This document shows, piece by piece, positions 51,363 through 59,319 of a stretch of DNA of 64,000 nucleotides (position 1 is its first letter; each line of letters begins with the position of its first letter). The notes beneath the pieces were generated by a model that was not told where the DNA came from, searched no databases, and worked only from the letters and a program-made list of their open reading frames with translations. The DNA is taken from NCBI RefSeq assembly GCF_000745475.1, contig NZ_JQJJ01000008.1:434001-498000 (forward strand), read 5' to 3'. The DNA is from Allobosea sp. UNC402CLCol. GTDB taxonomy: Bacteria > Pseudomonadota > Alphaproteobacteria > Rhizobiales > Beijerinckiaceae. The position numbers and the translations under genes were made by a program.

Positions 51363-52519
51363 GCGGCATCGTCGTCAGGCGCATCGGCCCGGCCGCCTAT
51401 GCGGCGCTGGGACCGGCCTTTGCCGAGCTCGCCCGGCATGCGCTCGAGCCCAATCCGCATATGGCGCCGGCGGCCGTCAGCGCAGCGACCCTGCTGGCCG
51501 AGGAGGACGATATCGTCGTGCTCTGCGCCTGGTACAGCGAGGCGCTGGACTTCGAGCAACTGGTCGGAGTCTGGGCGCTCCGGCGCGAACGCGACTGGCG
51601 CAGCGGCTTCGCCGCGGTGCTCGTCGCGCCGGTCCTGCCGCTCTACGAGGTCTCTTCCCTGCCGGTGGTCGATCGCGACCATGCGCTCGAGGCCTCGCGC
51701 GCGCTGATGCGCTACCTCCTCGCCTCGGGCGACCTGCCGCGAACACTCGCCTTGCCCCTGCTGCCGCTCGAAGGCCCCGGCCATGCGGCGCTCGCGGAGG
51801 CCTGCCGCACCACCGGCAGCATCATCGCGACCTGCGAGCGCTGGGCGCGCCCGGTGATGATCGCGCAACCCGGCGACGACCCTGAGCGCTATCTGCGCCG
51901 CGCGCTGGGCTCCGCTTACAAGAAGCGGATGCAGCAGTTCCGCGCCGTCATCAAGAGCGGCGCCCTCACCTTCCGGCGCAGCCGGGGACAGGCTGCGGTC
52001 GAGGCGCTCGACTCGTTCCTGACGCTCGAAGCCGCCGGCTGGAAGGGCAAGGCGGGAACCGCCATCGCCTGCATCCCGGAGGATACCGCCTATTTCCGCC
52101 GCCTCGCCGCGCTGTTCGCGGCGGAAGACGGCCTGCTGGTCGACACGCTCCTGCTCGACGGAAAAACGCTGGCGATGGGGCTCCTGATCGAGAGCGCCGG
52201 GCGGCGGCATTTCCTCAAGATCGCCTATGACGAAACGCAAGCCCGCCATTCGCCGGGCCGCACGCTGACCGTCGCGATGCTGCGCGCCGACCTCGCTGGT
52301 ACGCCGCCGGAGTGCCTCGACAGCGGCGCCGGCGACGGCGTCGATGCCGGCACCTATGTCTGGGGCGAGCGACGCGAGATGGGAAACGCGCTCATCGGCA
52401 TCGGCCGCAACCGCATCGGCCTCGCCCGCGCGGCAGCACTCAGCCGGATGTGGCTGCGTCGGCTGCGGGAAGCCGCCCGAGCCCGATCGGGCAGAGCATC
52501 TCCTTCCAAACACCCTTGA
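51359..52519 (+). CDS. BioF2/CelD-like GNAT acetyltransferase-family protein
   Basis: 386 aa, starting with GTG 51359 overlapping the previous stop (GTGA). The C-terminal half fits the Acetyltransf_6 fold: SAYKKRMQQFRAVIKSGALT, DSFLTLEAAGWKGKAGTAI, and LLIESAGRRHFLKIAYDETQARHSPGRTL-type acetyl-CoA region. Members act in cell-wall and capsule assembly or have unknown roles. Coupling with FliK- and FlhB-like genes is unusual and may indicate modification of a surface or secreted component (inference). Confidence 0.8.
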   Translation: MSGIVVRRIGPAAYAALGPAFAELARHALEPNPHMAPAAVSAATLLAEEDDIVVLCAWYSEALDFEQLVGVWALRRERDWRSGFAAVLVAPVLPLYEVSSLPVVDRDHALEASRALMRYLLASGDLPRTLALPLLPLEGPGHAALAEACRTTGSIIATCERWARPVMIAQPGDDPERYLRRALGSAYKKRMQQFRAVIKSGALTFRRSRGQAAVEALDSFLTLEAAGWKGKAGTAIACIPEDTAYFRRLAALFAAEDGLLVDTLLLDGKTLAMGLLIESAGRRHFLKIAYDETQARHSPGRTLTVAMLRADLAGTPPECLDSGAGDGVDAGTYVWGERREMGNALIGIGRNRIGLARAAALSRMWLRRLREAARARSGRASPSKHP

Positions 52520-52610
52520 TAGGCAGACCGAGGGGAGAGTTCGCACAGCGCGCGCTTGACCGCCCTTCCCGCTCGCCGATAGAGCCGGAGTGCTTCGTTG
52601 GAGACGCACG

Positions 52611-53144
52611 ATGACCGTTGTCGCCCGGATTGGAATCGTCACGGTCTCGGACCGCGCCTCGGCGGGCATCTATGCCGACGAGGGCGGCCCCGCCATCCGC
52701 GACTATTTCGGCCGCGTTCTGACCTCGCCCTGGGAGGCGGTCGCCCGCGTCATCCCCGACGACCGCAAGCTGATCGCCGAGACGCTGATCGAACTGTCCG
52801 ACCGCGAGGGCTGCTGCCTCGTCGTCACCACCGGCGGCACCGGCCCCGCACCGCGCGACGTCACGCCGGAAGCGACGGAGGACGTGATCGAGAAGCCGAT
52901 GCCCGGTTTCGGCGAGTTGATGCGGCAGGTCAGCCTCGCGAAGGTTCCGACCGCGATCCTCTCGCGCCAGACCGCGGGCATCCGCGGCCGCACCCTGATC
53001 GTCAACCTCCCCGGACGCCCGCGCGCCATTGCCGAATGTCTCGACGCAGTGATGCCGGCGATCCCCTACTGCATCGACCTGATCGAGGGTCCTTATCTGG
53101 AAACCGACCCGGCCCTGATCGCGGCGTTCCGTCCGAAGAAGTAG
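52611..53144 (+). CDS. mog: Molybdopterin adenylyltransferase Mog
   Basis: 177 aa from ATG 52611 (GGAG 8 nt upstream). The MoaB/Mog domain shows RIGIVTVSDRASAGIYADEG, VVTTGGTGPAPRDVTPEAT and PGRPRAIAECLDAVMPAIPY. Mog adenylates molybdopterin before Mo insertion, and could serve the IorAB enzyme elsewhere in the window, among others. It is monocistronic by spacing. Confidence 0.93.
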   Translation: MTVVARIGIVTVSDRASAGIYADEGGPAIRDYFGRVLTSPWEAVARVIPDDRKLIAETLIELSDREGCCLVVTTGGTGPAPRDVTPEATEDVIEKPMPGFGELMRQVSLAKVPTAILSRQTAGIRGRTLIVNLPGRPRAIAECLDAVMPAIPYCIDLIEGPYLETDPALIAAFRPKK

Positions 53145-53163
53145 GCTGCCCACGGTTTCGGCA

Positions 53164-53259
53164 TCGTCACCCCGGACGCAGCGAAGCGGAGATCCGGGAT
53201 CCATGCCTGAACTTTTATCGCAAGCGCTCTGGCATGGATCCCGGGTCAAGCCGGGATGA
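53164..53259. repeat. REP-like palindrome (copy C)
   Basis: GATCCGGGATCCATGCC (53191-53207) pairs with GGCATGGATCCCGGGTC (53231-53247) at 16 of 17 positions. Outer flanks TCACCCCGG and CCGGGATGA continue the pairing. The core GACGCAGCGAAGCGGAG is shared with the copies at 30771 and 48121. Confidence 0.75.
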
Positions 53260-53283
53260 ATCCCATTTCCAGCGAAAACGAGG

Positions 53284-53835
53284 CTAACCGGCCTGCAATT
53301 CCTGCCCGATCGCCCTGACGAGCTGCGGCGAGAGCGGATCGGTGCCGGCCGGATAGCCGCCGACGAGCTCGCCATGGGAGCCGATCAGGTATTTGTGGAA
53401 ATTCCAGCGCGGCGTCTCCGCCGGCTTCTGCGCGGCCGCCCAACGGTAGAACGGATGCGCCTGCGGACCCTTCACCACGGTCTTCTCGACGAAGGCATAG
53501 GTCGCACCATAGCTCTCGCGCGCCGCCTCGGCGATGGCGGCACCCTCCAGCGGCTCCTGCCCGCCGAAATCATTGCTCGGCACGGCAACCAGCATCAGCC
53601 CGCGCGGCTGGTAGCGTTGCCAGAGCTGCTCCAGCGTCGCCATCTGCCCGGCATAGCCGCAGCGCGTCGCGGTGTTGACGACGAGGATCGGCCGGCCGCG
53701 ATAATCGGACAGCACAAGCCGCCCGCTGCCGGGCCTGTCGAAGCCGAAGGCATAAGCGTCGGCAGCCTGCGCCGCGGCGCGACCCGGCAACGCCGCCAGC
53801 GCACCGAGGCCTGCGATCAACGTCCGCCTGTCCAT
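53284..53835 (-). CDS. Exported glutathione peroxidase-family protein
   Basis: 183 aa from ATG 53835, with AAGGGG upstream. An N-terminal signal (MDRRTLIAGLGALAALPGRA) is probably Tat-like, placing it in the periplasm. The catalytic tetrad is Cys59 (NTATRCGYAGQ), Gln93 (PSNDFGGQEP), and Trp144/Asn145 (PRWNFHKYL). It is a Cys-Gpx and probably thioredoxin-linked rather than a selenoprotein. It lies 3' of the che operon. Confidence 0.9.
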   Translation of the reverse strand: MDRRTLIAGLGALAALPGRAAAQAADAYAFGFDRPGSGRLVLSDYRGRPILVVNTATRCGYAGQMATLEQLWQRYQPRGLMLVAVPSNDFGGQEPLEGAAIAEAARESYGATYAFVEKTVVKGPQAHPFYRWAAAQKPAETPRWNFHKYLIGSHGELVGGYPAGTDPLSPQLVRAIGQELQAG

Positions 53836-53870
53836 GTCAGACCCCTTATACGTCTCCGACCCGCAAATGG

Positions 53871-53939
53871 ATGCGCCCCGAAACCTTCCGGCTCCGGGGC
53901 GCATCGGCAATGCACATGTCCGCGAGCCACGCTCGCGGA
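53871..53939 (-). terminator. Double hairpin at the end of the che operon
   Basis: TCCGCGAGC-CAC-GCTCGCGGA (53919-53939) lies 8 bp past the final receiver gene. Next is ATGCGCCCCG (53871-53880) pairing with CGGGGCGCAT (53895-53904). Neither is followed by a good U-run on the minus strand, but both suggest a transcript end. Confidence 0.55.
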
Positions 53940-53946
53940 GGGAGCC

Positions 53947-54333
53947 TCAGCAGGCGAGGACCTTCTTCACCCGCACCTCGAGGTCGCGCAGCTCATAGGG
54001 CTTCACGACGTAGTGGTCGGCGCCGTTGCTGGTCGCCTCATCCATCTTGTCGACCGAACGCTCGGAGGTCGCCATGATGATCTTGATCTGGTTGAGCTCG
54101 GGCACGGAGCGGATGGCGCGCAGCAGATCGATGCCGCTCATGCCTTCCATGTTCCAGTCGAGCAGCAGCAGGTCGTAGCGCTTCTGCTGCATCTTCATCA
54201 GCGCCTCGCGGGCGTTCTCCGCCTCGTCGATATCCTGAAACTCGATCTGCTTCAGGAAATAGGTCGCGAGCCCGCGCATGCTTTTCTGGTCGTCGACCAC
54301 GAGGATGCGGTAGTCGCTTCTCGCCTTTGACAT
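53947..54333 (-). CDS. CheY-like response regulator (last gene of che operon)
   Basis: Single receiver domain, 128 aa. Acidic pocket Asp14/Asp15 (ILVVDDQKSM), phosphoacceptor Asp59 (LLLLDWNMEGMSG), Thr/Ser in IIMATSERS and Lys in YVVKPYEL. The ATG at 54333 has GGAG 7 nt upstream, 11 bp after the cheB stop. With a second CheY at 61669, this operon has two stand-alone receivers in addition to the CheB receiver; one may be a phosphate sink. Confidence 0.93.
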   Translation of the reverse strand: MSKARSDYRILVVDDQKSMRGLATYFLKQIEFQDIDEAENAREALMKMQQKRYDLLLLDWNMEGMSGIDLLRAIRSVPELNQIKIIMATSERSVDKMDEATSNGADHYVVKPYELRDLEVRVKKVLAC

Positions 54334-54343
54334 CACACTCTCC

Positions 54344-55444
54344 TCACGCGGTCCGCAGATGCGAGCGATCGCCGATGAGATGGCTCACCGTCGTGCCGAT
54401 CTGGTCCAGCGGGACAACCCGTTCGGCTGCTCCGATCTCGAAGGCCGCTTTCGGCATTCCGTTTACCACGCAGGTCTCCCCGCTTTGGATTAACGTTTCG
54501 GCTCCGGCTTTCCGCATGGCTAACAAACCGTCAGCGCCGTCCCGGCCCATGCCGGTGAGCAGGATGCCGACCGCCTGCGAACCGATACTGCGTGCCACCG
54601 AATGGAACATCACGTCGACGGAGGGCGAATGCCCGCTGACGAGCGGCCCCTCCTTCAGCACGCAGACGAACTCGCCGCGCCGCTCCTCGATCTCGAGATG
54701 GCGCGGCCCGCCCGGCGCGACCACCGCCATCCCCGGCTTCAGGCGGTCGCCATCGGCGGCCTCGCGCACGTCGAGGCCCGTGGCGCCCGCCAGCCGCGCG
54801 GCGAATTTCGCCGTGTAGCCGGGCGGCATGTGCTGGACGACCACGATCGGCAGCCGCAGATGCGCAAGATCGCGCATCACCGCCTGCACGGCCGGCACGC
54901 CGCCCGTCGAGGCGCCGATGGCGATCAAGGAGGTCCTGCCCGCGCGCGCCGGCTCCCGCGGCAGCGCCGTCGGACGCGCCGGAGCGCCAGCTTGCGCCAT
55001 CTGCCGGGCGGCGGCGATCATCTTGCGGCTGGCCGCGGCGCGCTGCAGCGCCGCCACCAGATGCTTCATGAAGCCTTCGAGCGTATGGGTCGTGCCGTCC
55101 GGCTTCTCGATGAAGTCGATGGCGCCGAGCTCCAGCGCCTGGATGGTGTTGTCGGCGCCGGGGCCCCCGAAAGCGGAGACGATCAGCACCGGCAGCGGAT
55201 CCTGCTTCAGAACCCGCGCGAGGAGCTTGAGGCCGTGCCGGCCCGGCAGTTCGAGGTCGAGCGTGACGACATCGGGCCGCAGGTCCTGGATCGCGTCCCA
55301 GCCTTCCTCGGCGCTGCCGGCGACGCCGATCACCTCGAAACCCGGCGCCCCGTTGATGATCTGCGTCATCAGCTTCTGCATCAGCACGGAATCGTCGACG
55401 ACGAGAACCTTGACCGGCGCGGCGGAGGATGTCGCCATGCTCAT
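54344..55444 (-). CDS. cheB: Chemotaxis methylesterase/deamidase CheB
   Basis: 366 aa with a receiver domain (VKVLVVDDSVLMQ, phospho-Asp63 in VTLDLELPGRHG) and a methylesterase domain with catalytic Ser (IAIGASTGGV), His (VVVQHMPPGYTAKFA) and Asp (LLTGMGRDGADGL). It removes receptor methyl groups made by CheR. ATG 55444 shares a base with the cheD stop (TGATG) and follows GGAGG by 7 nt. Confidence 0.97.
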   Translation of the reverse strand: MSMATSSAAPVKVLVVDDSVLMQKLMTQIINGAPGFEVIGVAGSAEEGWDAIQDLRPDVVTLDLELPGRHGLKLLARVLKQDPLPVLIVSAFGGPGADNTIQALELGAIDFIEKPDGTTHTLEGFMKHLVAALQRAAASRKMIAAARQMAQAGAPARPTALPREPARAGRTSLIAIGASTGGVPAVQAVMRDLAHLRLPIVVVQHMPPGYTAKFAARLAGATGLDVREAADGDRLKPGMAVVAPGGPRHLEIEERRGEFVCVLKEGPLVSGHSPSVDVMFHSVARSIGSQAVGILLTGMGRDGADGLLAMRKAGAETLIQSGETCVVNGMPKAAFEIGAAERVVPLDQIGTTVSHLIGDRSHLRTA

Positions 55445-56037
55445 CACCAGACCTCCACTTCACCAGCCACGGGCTGGCTCTTGAGCCGGTTGAGATAGGC
55501 GATTTCCTGCTCGTGGCCGCTGTCGCGTGCCGTGGGCTGGACATGCTGCACCCAGGCTCGCCCGGTCGAGGGCTGGTAGTGGATGCGCCGCGAGCGCGTG
55601 CCGCCGACATCCCGCGAGACCACGGGAATGCCCTCGACCTTCAGGAACTCGTTGACGAAGGCGATGTTGCCGTCGCCGATGGCCAGCATCGTCGCGCCCG
55701 AGAGCACGCGCGCGCCGCCGAACACCTTGGCCTCGAAATTCTGGCGCCTGGCGCCGCGCTTCAGCAGGGCGTTGATCAGCACCTCCATCGCCGTGTCGCC
55801 ATAGCGCTCGCCGGCGCTGGCGTCTGTGCCGCCATTGTTCTTCGGCAGCAGGAAGTGGTTGAGGCCGCCGACGCCGGCTTGCGGATCGCGCAGGCATACC
55901 GAGACGCAGGAGCCCAGCACGGTGGCGACGATCTCGTCCTTGGCCGATGTGATCTCGTGCTCGCCCGGCGCGACGGTGATGATCGTCGCCTCGAAGCGCG
56001 GATCGAAATAGCGGCGGGAGGACCGGGAGACGCTCAT
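55444..56037 (-). CDS. cheD: Receptor glutamine deamidase CheD
   Basis: 197 aa. Cys-His-Thr deamidase core: VATVLGSCVSVCLRDP (Cys), GGLNHFLLPKN (His), then GERYGDTAMEVLINALLKRGA and KVFGGARVLSG. It deamidates chemoreceptor glutamines. The ATG overlaps the cheR stop by 4 nt (ATGA), and its own stop couples to cheB. Confidence 0.96.
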   Translation of the reverse strand: MSVSRSSRRYFDPRFEATIITVAPGEHEITSAKDEIVATVLGSCVSVCLRDPQAGVGGLNHFLLPKNNGGTDASAGERYGDTAMEVLINALLKRGARRQNFEAKVFGGARVLSGATMLAIGDGNIAFVNEFLKVEGIPVVSRDVGGTRSRRIHYQPSTGRAWVQHVQPTARDSGHEQEIAYLNRLKSQPVAGEVEVW

Positions 56038-56912
56038 GCTGTTCTCTCGTAGATGGTGCGCCCGATCAGCCGCAGATTGGGATGCGGCTGCGGCAGTGAT
56101 TCCGAATGGCCGAGATAGAGGAAGCCGCCGGGCGACAGCAGCGCCACGAAGCGGTCGAGGATCGAGGCCTTGGTCTGCGTGTCGAAATAGATGAAGACGT
56201 TGCGGCAGAAGATGACGTCGAAAGGTCCCTTCATCGGCCAGGTCTCGATGAGGTTCAGGCGCTTGAAGGCGACCATCCGGCGCAGCTCCTCGCTGATACG
56301 CGCATCGCCCCGGGTGGAACCGGCTTCCAGCCGCATCGACGGTTTCACATCCGCCGGCAGGCGCTCGAACAGGTCAGCCGGATAGATGCCGGCCTCGGCC
56401 CGCGCGAGAATGTCCGTGTCGATATCCGTGGCCAGGATCCTGAAGTCGAGATCGCTGCGCGGGCCGATCGCCTCGCGGCAGGTGGCGGCGATCGAATAGG
56501 CTTCCTCGCCGGAGGAGCAGGCCGAGGACCAGATGCGGATGCGCCCGCGCCGGCCGGCACGTTCCTGGACCAGGCGCGGCATCACCTCCCGACGCAGATG
56601 ATCGAAATGGTGGCGCTCGCGGAAGAAGGCGGTGTGGTTGGTCGTCACCGCGTTGATCAGCTCGGGCAATTCGCTCGCCGCCTGCGGTGTCTTCAGGAAG
56701 GCGCAGTATTCCGCGACCGAGCTCAGCCCCAGCGCCTTCACCCGCCGCGCGAGACGCCCGCGCGTCATCGCCTCCTTGTGCTCGCGGATGACGATGCCGG
56801 CCTGCTCATAGACCAGCGCCGCGATGAACTTCATGTCCTCGCGCGTCAGGGTGATGTCCGCGCCGATCGCCGAAGCAGGAATCGTGGCCGGGATGATGCC
56901 GGATAGCGACAT
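56034..56912 (-). CDS. cheR: Chemotaxis protein methyltransferase CheR
   Basis: SAM-dependent receptor glutamate methyltransferase, 292 aa. The N-terminal helical domain ends near LPELINAVTTNHTAFFRERH. The SAM domain shows IRIWSSACSSGEEAYSIA, FRILATDIDTDIL and FDVIFCRNVFIYFD, ending LYLGHSESLP. It follows the MCP gene by 3 bp, as one operon. Confidence 0.97.
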   Translation of the reverse strand: MSLSGIIPATIPASAIGADITLTREDMKFIAALVYEQAGIVIREHKEAMTRGRLARRVKALGLSSVAEYCAFLKTPQAASELPELINAVTTNHTAFFRERHHFDHLRREVMPRLVQERAGRRGRIRIWSSACSSGEEAYSIAATCREAIGPRSDLDFRILATDIDTDILARAEAGIYPADLFERLPADVKPSMRLEAGSTRGDARISEELRRMVAFKRLNLIETWPMKGPFDVIFCRNVFIYFDTQTKASILDRFVALLSPGGFLYLGHSESLPQPHPNLRLIGRTIYERTA

Positions 56913-56915
56913 GGC

Positions 56916-58742
56916 TCAGAACCCCGGCCGTCCGTTGAGATGCCGCCCGCCATTGGCGACGCGCCGCGTGGGAATCGCAGAGGACAGGGCAGCGTCAAAT
57001 TCCCCCACCGAAGCCACGGGACGGCGCGCGGGCCGCGTCTGCCCGGAGGCTACCCCGCCGGTGTGGAAGCCAGCGACGAGATCGCCGAGCGCGGCGACCT
57101 GGTCGACGAGTTCCCCGGCGGCTTGAGCCGAGCGCTGCGCCAGGGCGCCGTTCTGACGGATGCCGCCGTCCATCTGGGCGACGCCGCCGCTCATCGCCTC
57201 GACGCCCTTGGTCTGCTCGGCTGCTTCGGAGGCGATGTCGCCAATGGTCGAGGACACCTTTCCGACGGCGGCGACGATGCGGCCGAGTGCCTCGCCGGTG
57301 CCACGAACGCAGCGCACGCCTTCCGCCACCTGCCCGTTCGAGGTCGCGATCACGCCTTTGATATCCTTGGCCGCCTGTGCCGAGCGTTGCGCCAGCGTGC
57401 GCACCTCCGAGGCGACGACGGCGAAGCCCTTGCCGGCGTCGCCGGCCCGCGCCGCCTCCACCGCAGCGTTCAACGCCAGCAGATTGGTTTGGAAAGCGAT
57501 CTGGTCGATCACGCCCACGATGTCGGAAATACGTGTCGAGGAGCCTTCGATCCGCTCGATCGCGTCGACCGCCTGGCCGACCACGTTCTGCCCCTCCTGC
57601 GCCACGCCCATCGTCTCCCCGGCGAGTTCGGTGGCCTCGCGCGCGCGGACCGTGCTTTGGCGGGCGGACGCCGCGATCTGGCCGGCGACGGCGGAAGCCT
57701 CGCCGAGATCGCTGGCGGAGCGCTCGGTTCGCGCCGCGAGATCCCCCGTCGTCGCGGCGATCTCTCCGGCGACCCGGCCGGCCTGCTCCGCCGTCGATTG
57801 AACCCTGCGCACGGTCTCGCCGAGCCAGTCGAGCGCATCGTTGAAATCATGCTGCAGCGCCGCGAGCCGGCCGCGATAGCGACCGGTCATGCGCCGGGAA
57901 AGATCGCCCTGCACCAGAGCGCCGACGACCTCGGCGACATCTCCGAAGGTCTCTTCCGCCACGGCTCCGACGCTGTTCATCCCCGCGACGACCTCGGCCA
58001 AGGCGCCGCCCTTGGGATCGACGGCGACCCGCCGGGAGAAATCCCCCTCCAGCGCGGCAGCGACGGCGTCCTTGACCGCAGCGGTCATGACGAAGGCCTC
58101 GCTGAGCTCCTGCCATTCCACGACCGTGCCGGCCTCGACCGCCCCGGATGCCGCGACGGGCGTCAGCGTGAAGCGGATGGTGCGGCGCCCCAGCACCATC
58201 TCGACGGGCAGGCCCGTGGCACCATAGCCCTGCTCGCCCTGCACGCGCTCCATCACGCGCCCGAGCATGTCCTTGGCGGAGCAACCCGGGAAGGCGGTGC
58301 GGAAATCCTCCTGCGCCTCGCCGAAGAAGCGCAGCAGCGCCTTGTTGACATAGACGACGCCGCCCTCGGCATCGCAGATCATCAGCTTGGCGCCGGCATG
58401 GTCGAGCGCGACGCGGATGCGGCCGGATTCCAGCATTGCGTCGTGAAGGCCATCGAGGGCGTCAGCCAGGCCGGTTTCCTTGGCGGCACGCGCCGGCGCG
58501 GCCTGGCCCCGCGCGGCGAGGAGCCGCGACAGAGACTCACGAACCGGCGAGAGCGAGCGGGTCGCCCCCCACGCGGCGAGGCCGCCGAGCAGCGCGACGG
58601 CCGAAACGGCGCCGACGCCGACCGCCGGCATGCCGGACGAGGCTGCGAGATAGGCGAAGCCGCCGGCGAACACAGCCGAGCCGGCGGCGGTCAGCGGCTG
58701 GCTGACCGTCAGATGCGAGAGAGAGCCGAGGGCGTTGCCCAT
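56916..58742 (-). CDS. Methyl-accepting chemotaxis protein with PAS domain
   Basis: 608 aa. Two N-terminal hydrophobic segments (about 16-60) form a short membrane hairpin with little periplasmic loop. A PAS-like domain (about 110-205, [23 protein letters not shown]) implies a cytoplasmic signal. Two HAMP-like repeats follow ([12 protein letters not shown] and [12 protein letters not shown]). The signalling tip is [20 protein letters not shown] with [15 protein letters not shown]. The ligand is unknown; PAS could bind a redox cofactor. No C-terminal CheR-binding pentapeptide is evident. Confidence 0.93.
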   Translation of the reverse strand: MGNALGSLSHLTVSQPLTAAGSAVFAGGFAYLAASSGMPAVGVGAVSAVALLGGLAAWGATRSLSPVRESLSRLLAARGQAAPARAAKETGLADALDGLHDAMLESGRIRVALDHAGAKLMICDAEGGVVYVNKALLRFFGEAQEDFRTAFPGCSAKDMLGRVMERVQGEQGYGATGLPVEMVLGRRTIRFTLTPVAASGAVEAGTVVEWQELSEAFVMTAAVKDAVAAALEGDFSRRVAVDPKGGALAEVVAGMNSVGAVAEETFGDVAEVVGALVQGDLSRRMTGRYRGRLAALQHDFNDALDWLGETVRRVQSTAEQAGRVAGEIAATTGDLAARTERSASDLGEASAVAGQIAASARQSTVRAREATELAGETMGVAQEGQNVVGQAVDAIERIEGSSTRISDIVGVIDQIAFQTNLLALNAAVEAARAGDAGKGFAVVASEVRTLAQRSAQAAKDIKGVIATSNGQVAEGVRCVRGTGEALGRIVAAVGKVSSTIGDIASEAAEQTKGVEAMSGGVAQMDGGIRQNGALAQRSAQAAGELVDQVAALGDLVAGFHTGGVASGQTRPARRPVASVGEFDAALSSAIPTRRVANGGRHLNGRPGF

Positions 58743-58806
58743 GCAGTCAGGTCGTTTCTTGGTCTGGCCCGCTCTCTCACGCTACGCCGGGCTGGTCGCT
58801 GGATAC

Positions 58807-59319
58807 TCAGGCGGCGCGGTTGGCCTTGGCTTGGGTCTCGACGCCGCCGTCGCGGATCACCGCCGCGAGATCAAGCAGCGCGACGATGTCGGTGTCGAGC
58901 AGCACGAGACCTTCGATCAGGCCGTGCTCGTCGCGCTCCAGATCGGGCGCCGGGCGCACGGCCGAGACCGGCACGTCGACGATGTCGGAGACCGAGTCGA
59001 CCAGCAGGCCCGCCGTCTTGTCCTCGACATCGACGACGACGATGACATGGGTCGCGGTGGCATCGGTGACGCCGAGCCCGATGGCGGTGCGCAGATCGTA
59101 GACCGCGAGGATGACGCCGCGCAGGTTGAGCACGCCGCGCACATGCTGCGCCGCGTGCGGCAGCGGCGTCGTCGCCTGCCAGCCCTTGATCTCGCGGACC
59201 ATACCGACATCGATACCGAAGGTGCGGTCGCCGACCTTGAAGGTGACGATCCGACGCGCCGCCGCTTCCGGCTGCGCAGACGAGAAGTGCTTTTCGCCGA
59301 GTTGGAGGCTCATGGTCAT
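58807..59319 (-). CDS. cheW: Chemotaxis coupling protein CheW
   Basis: 170-aa scaffold joining receptors to CheA. The CheW fold is clear: RRIVTFKVGDRTFGIDVGMV, LPHAAQHVRGVLNLRGVIL, HVIVVVDVEDKTAGLLVDSV and LLDTDIVALLDL. The ATG overlaps the cheA stop (ATGA). Confidence 0.96.
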   Translation of the reverse strand: MTMSLQLGEKHFSSAQPEAAARRIVTFKVGDRTFGIDVGMVREIKGWQATTPLPHAAQHVRGVLNLRGVILAVYDLRTAIGLGVTDATATHVIVVVDVEDKTAGLLVDSVSDIVDVPVSAVRPAPDLERDEHGLIEGLVLLDTDIVALLDLAAVIRDGGVETQAKANRAA

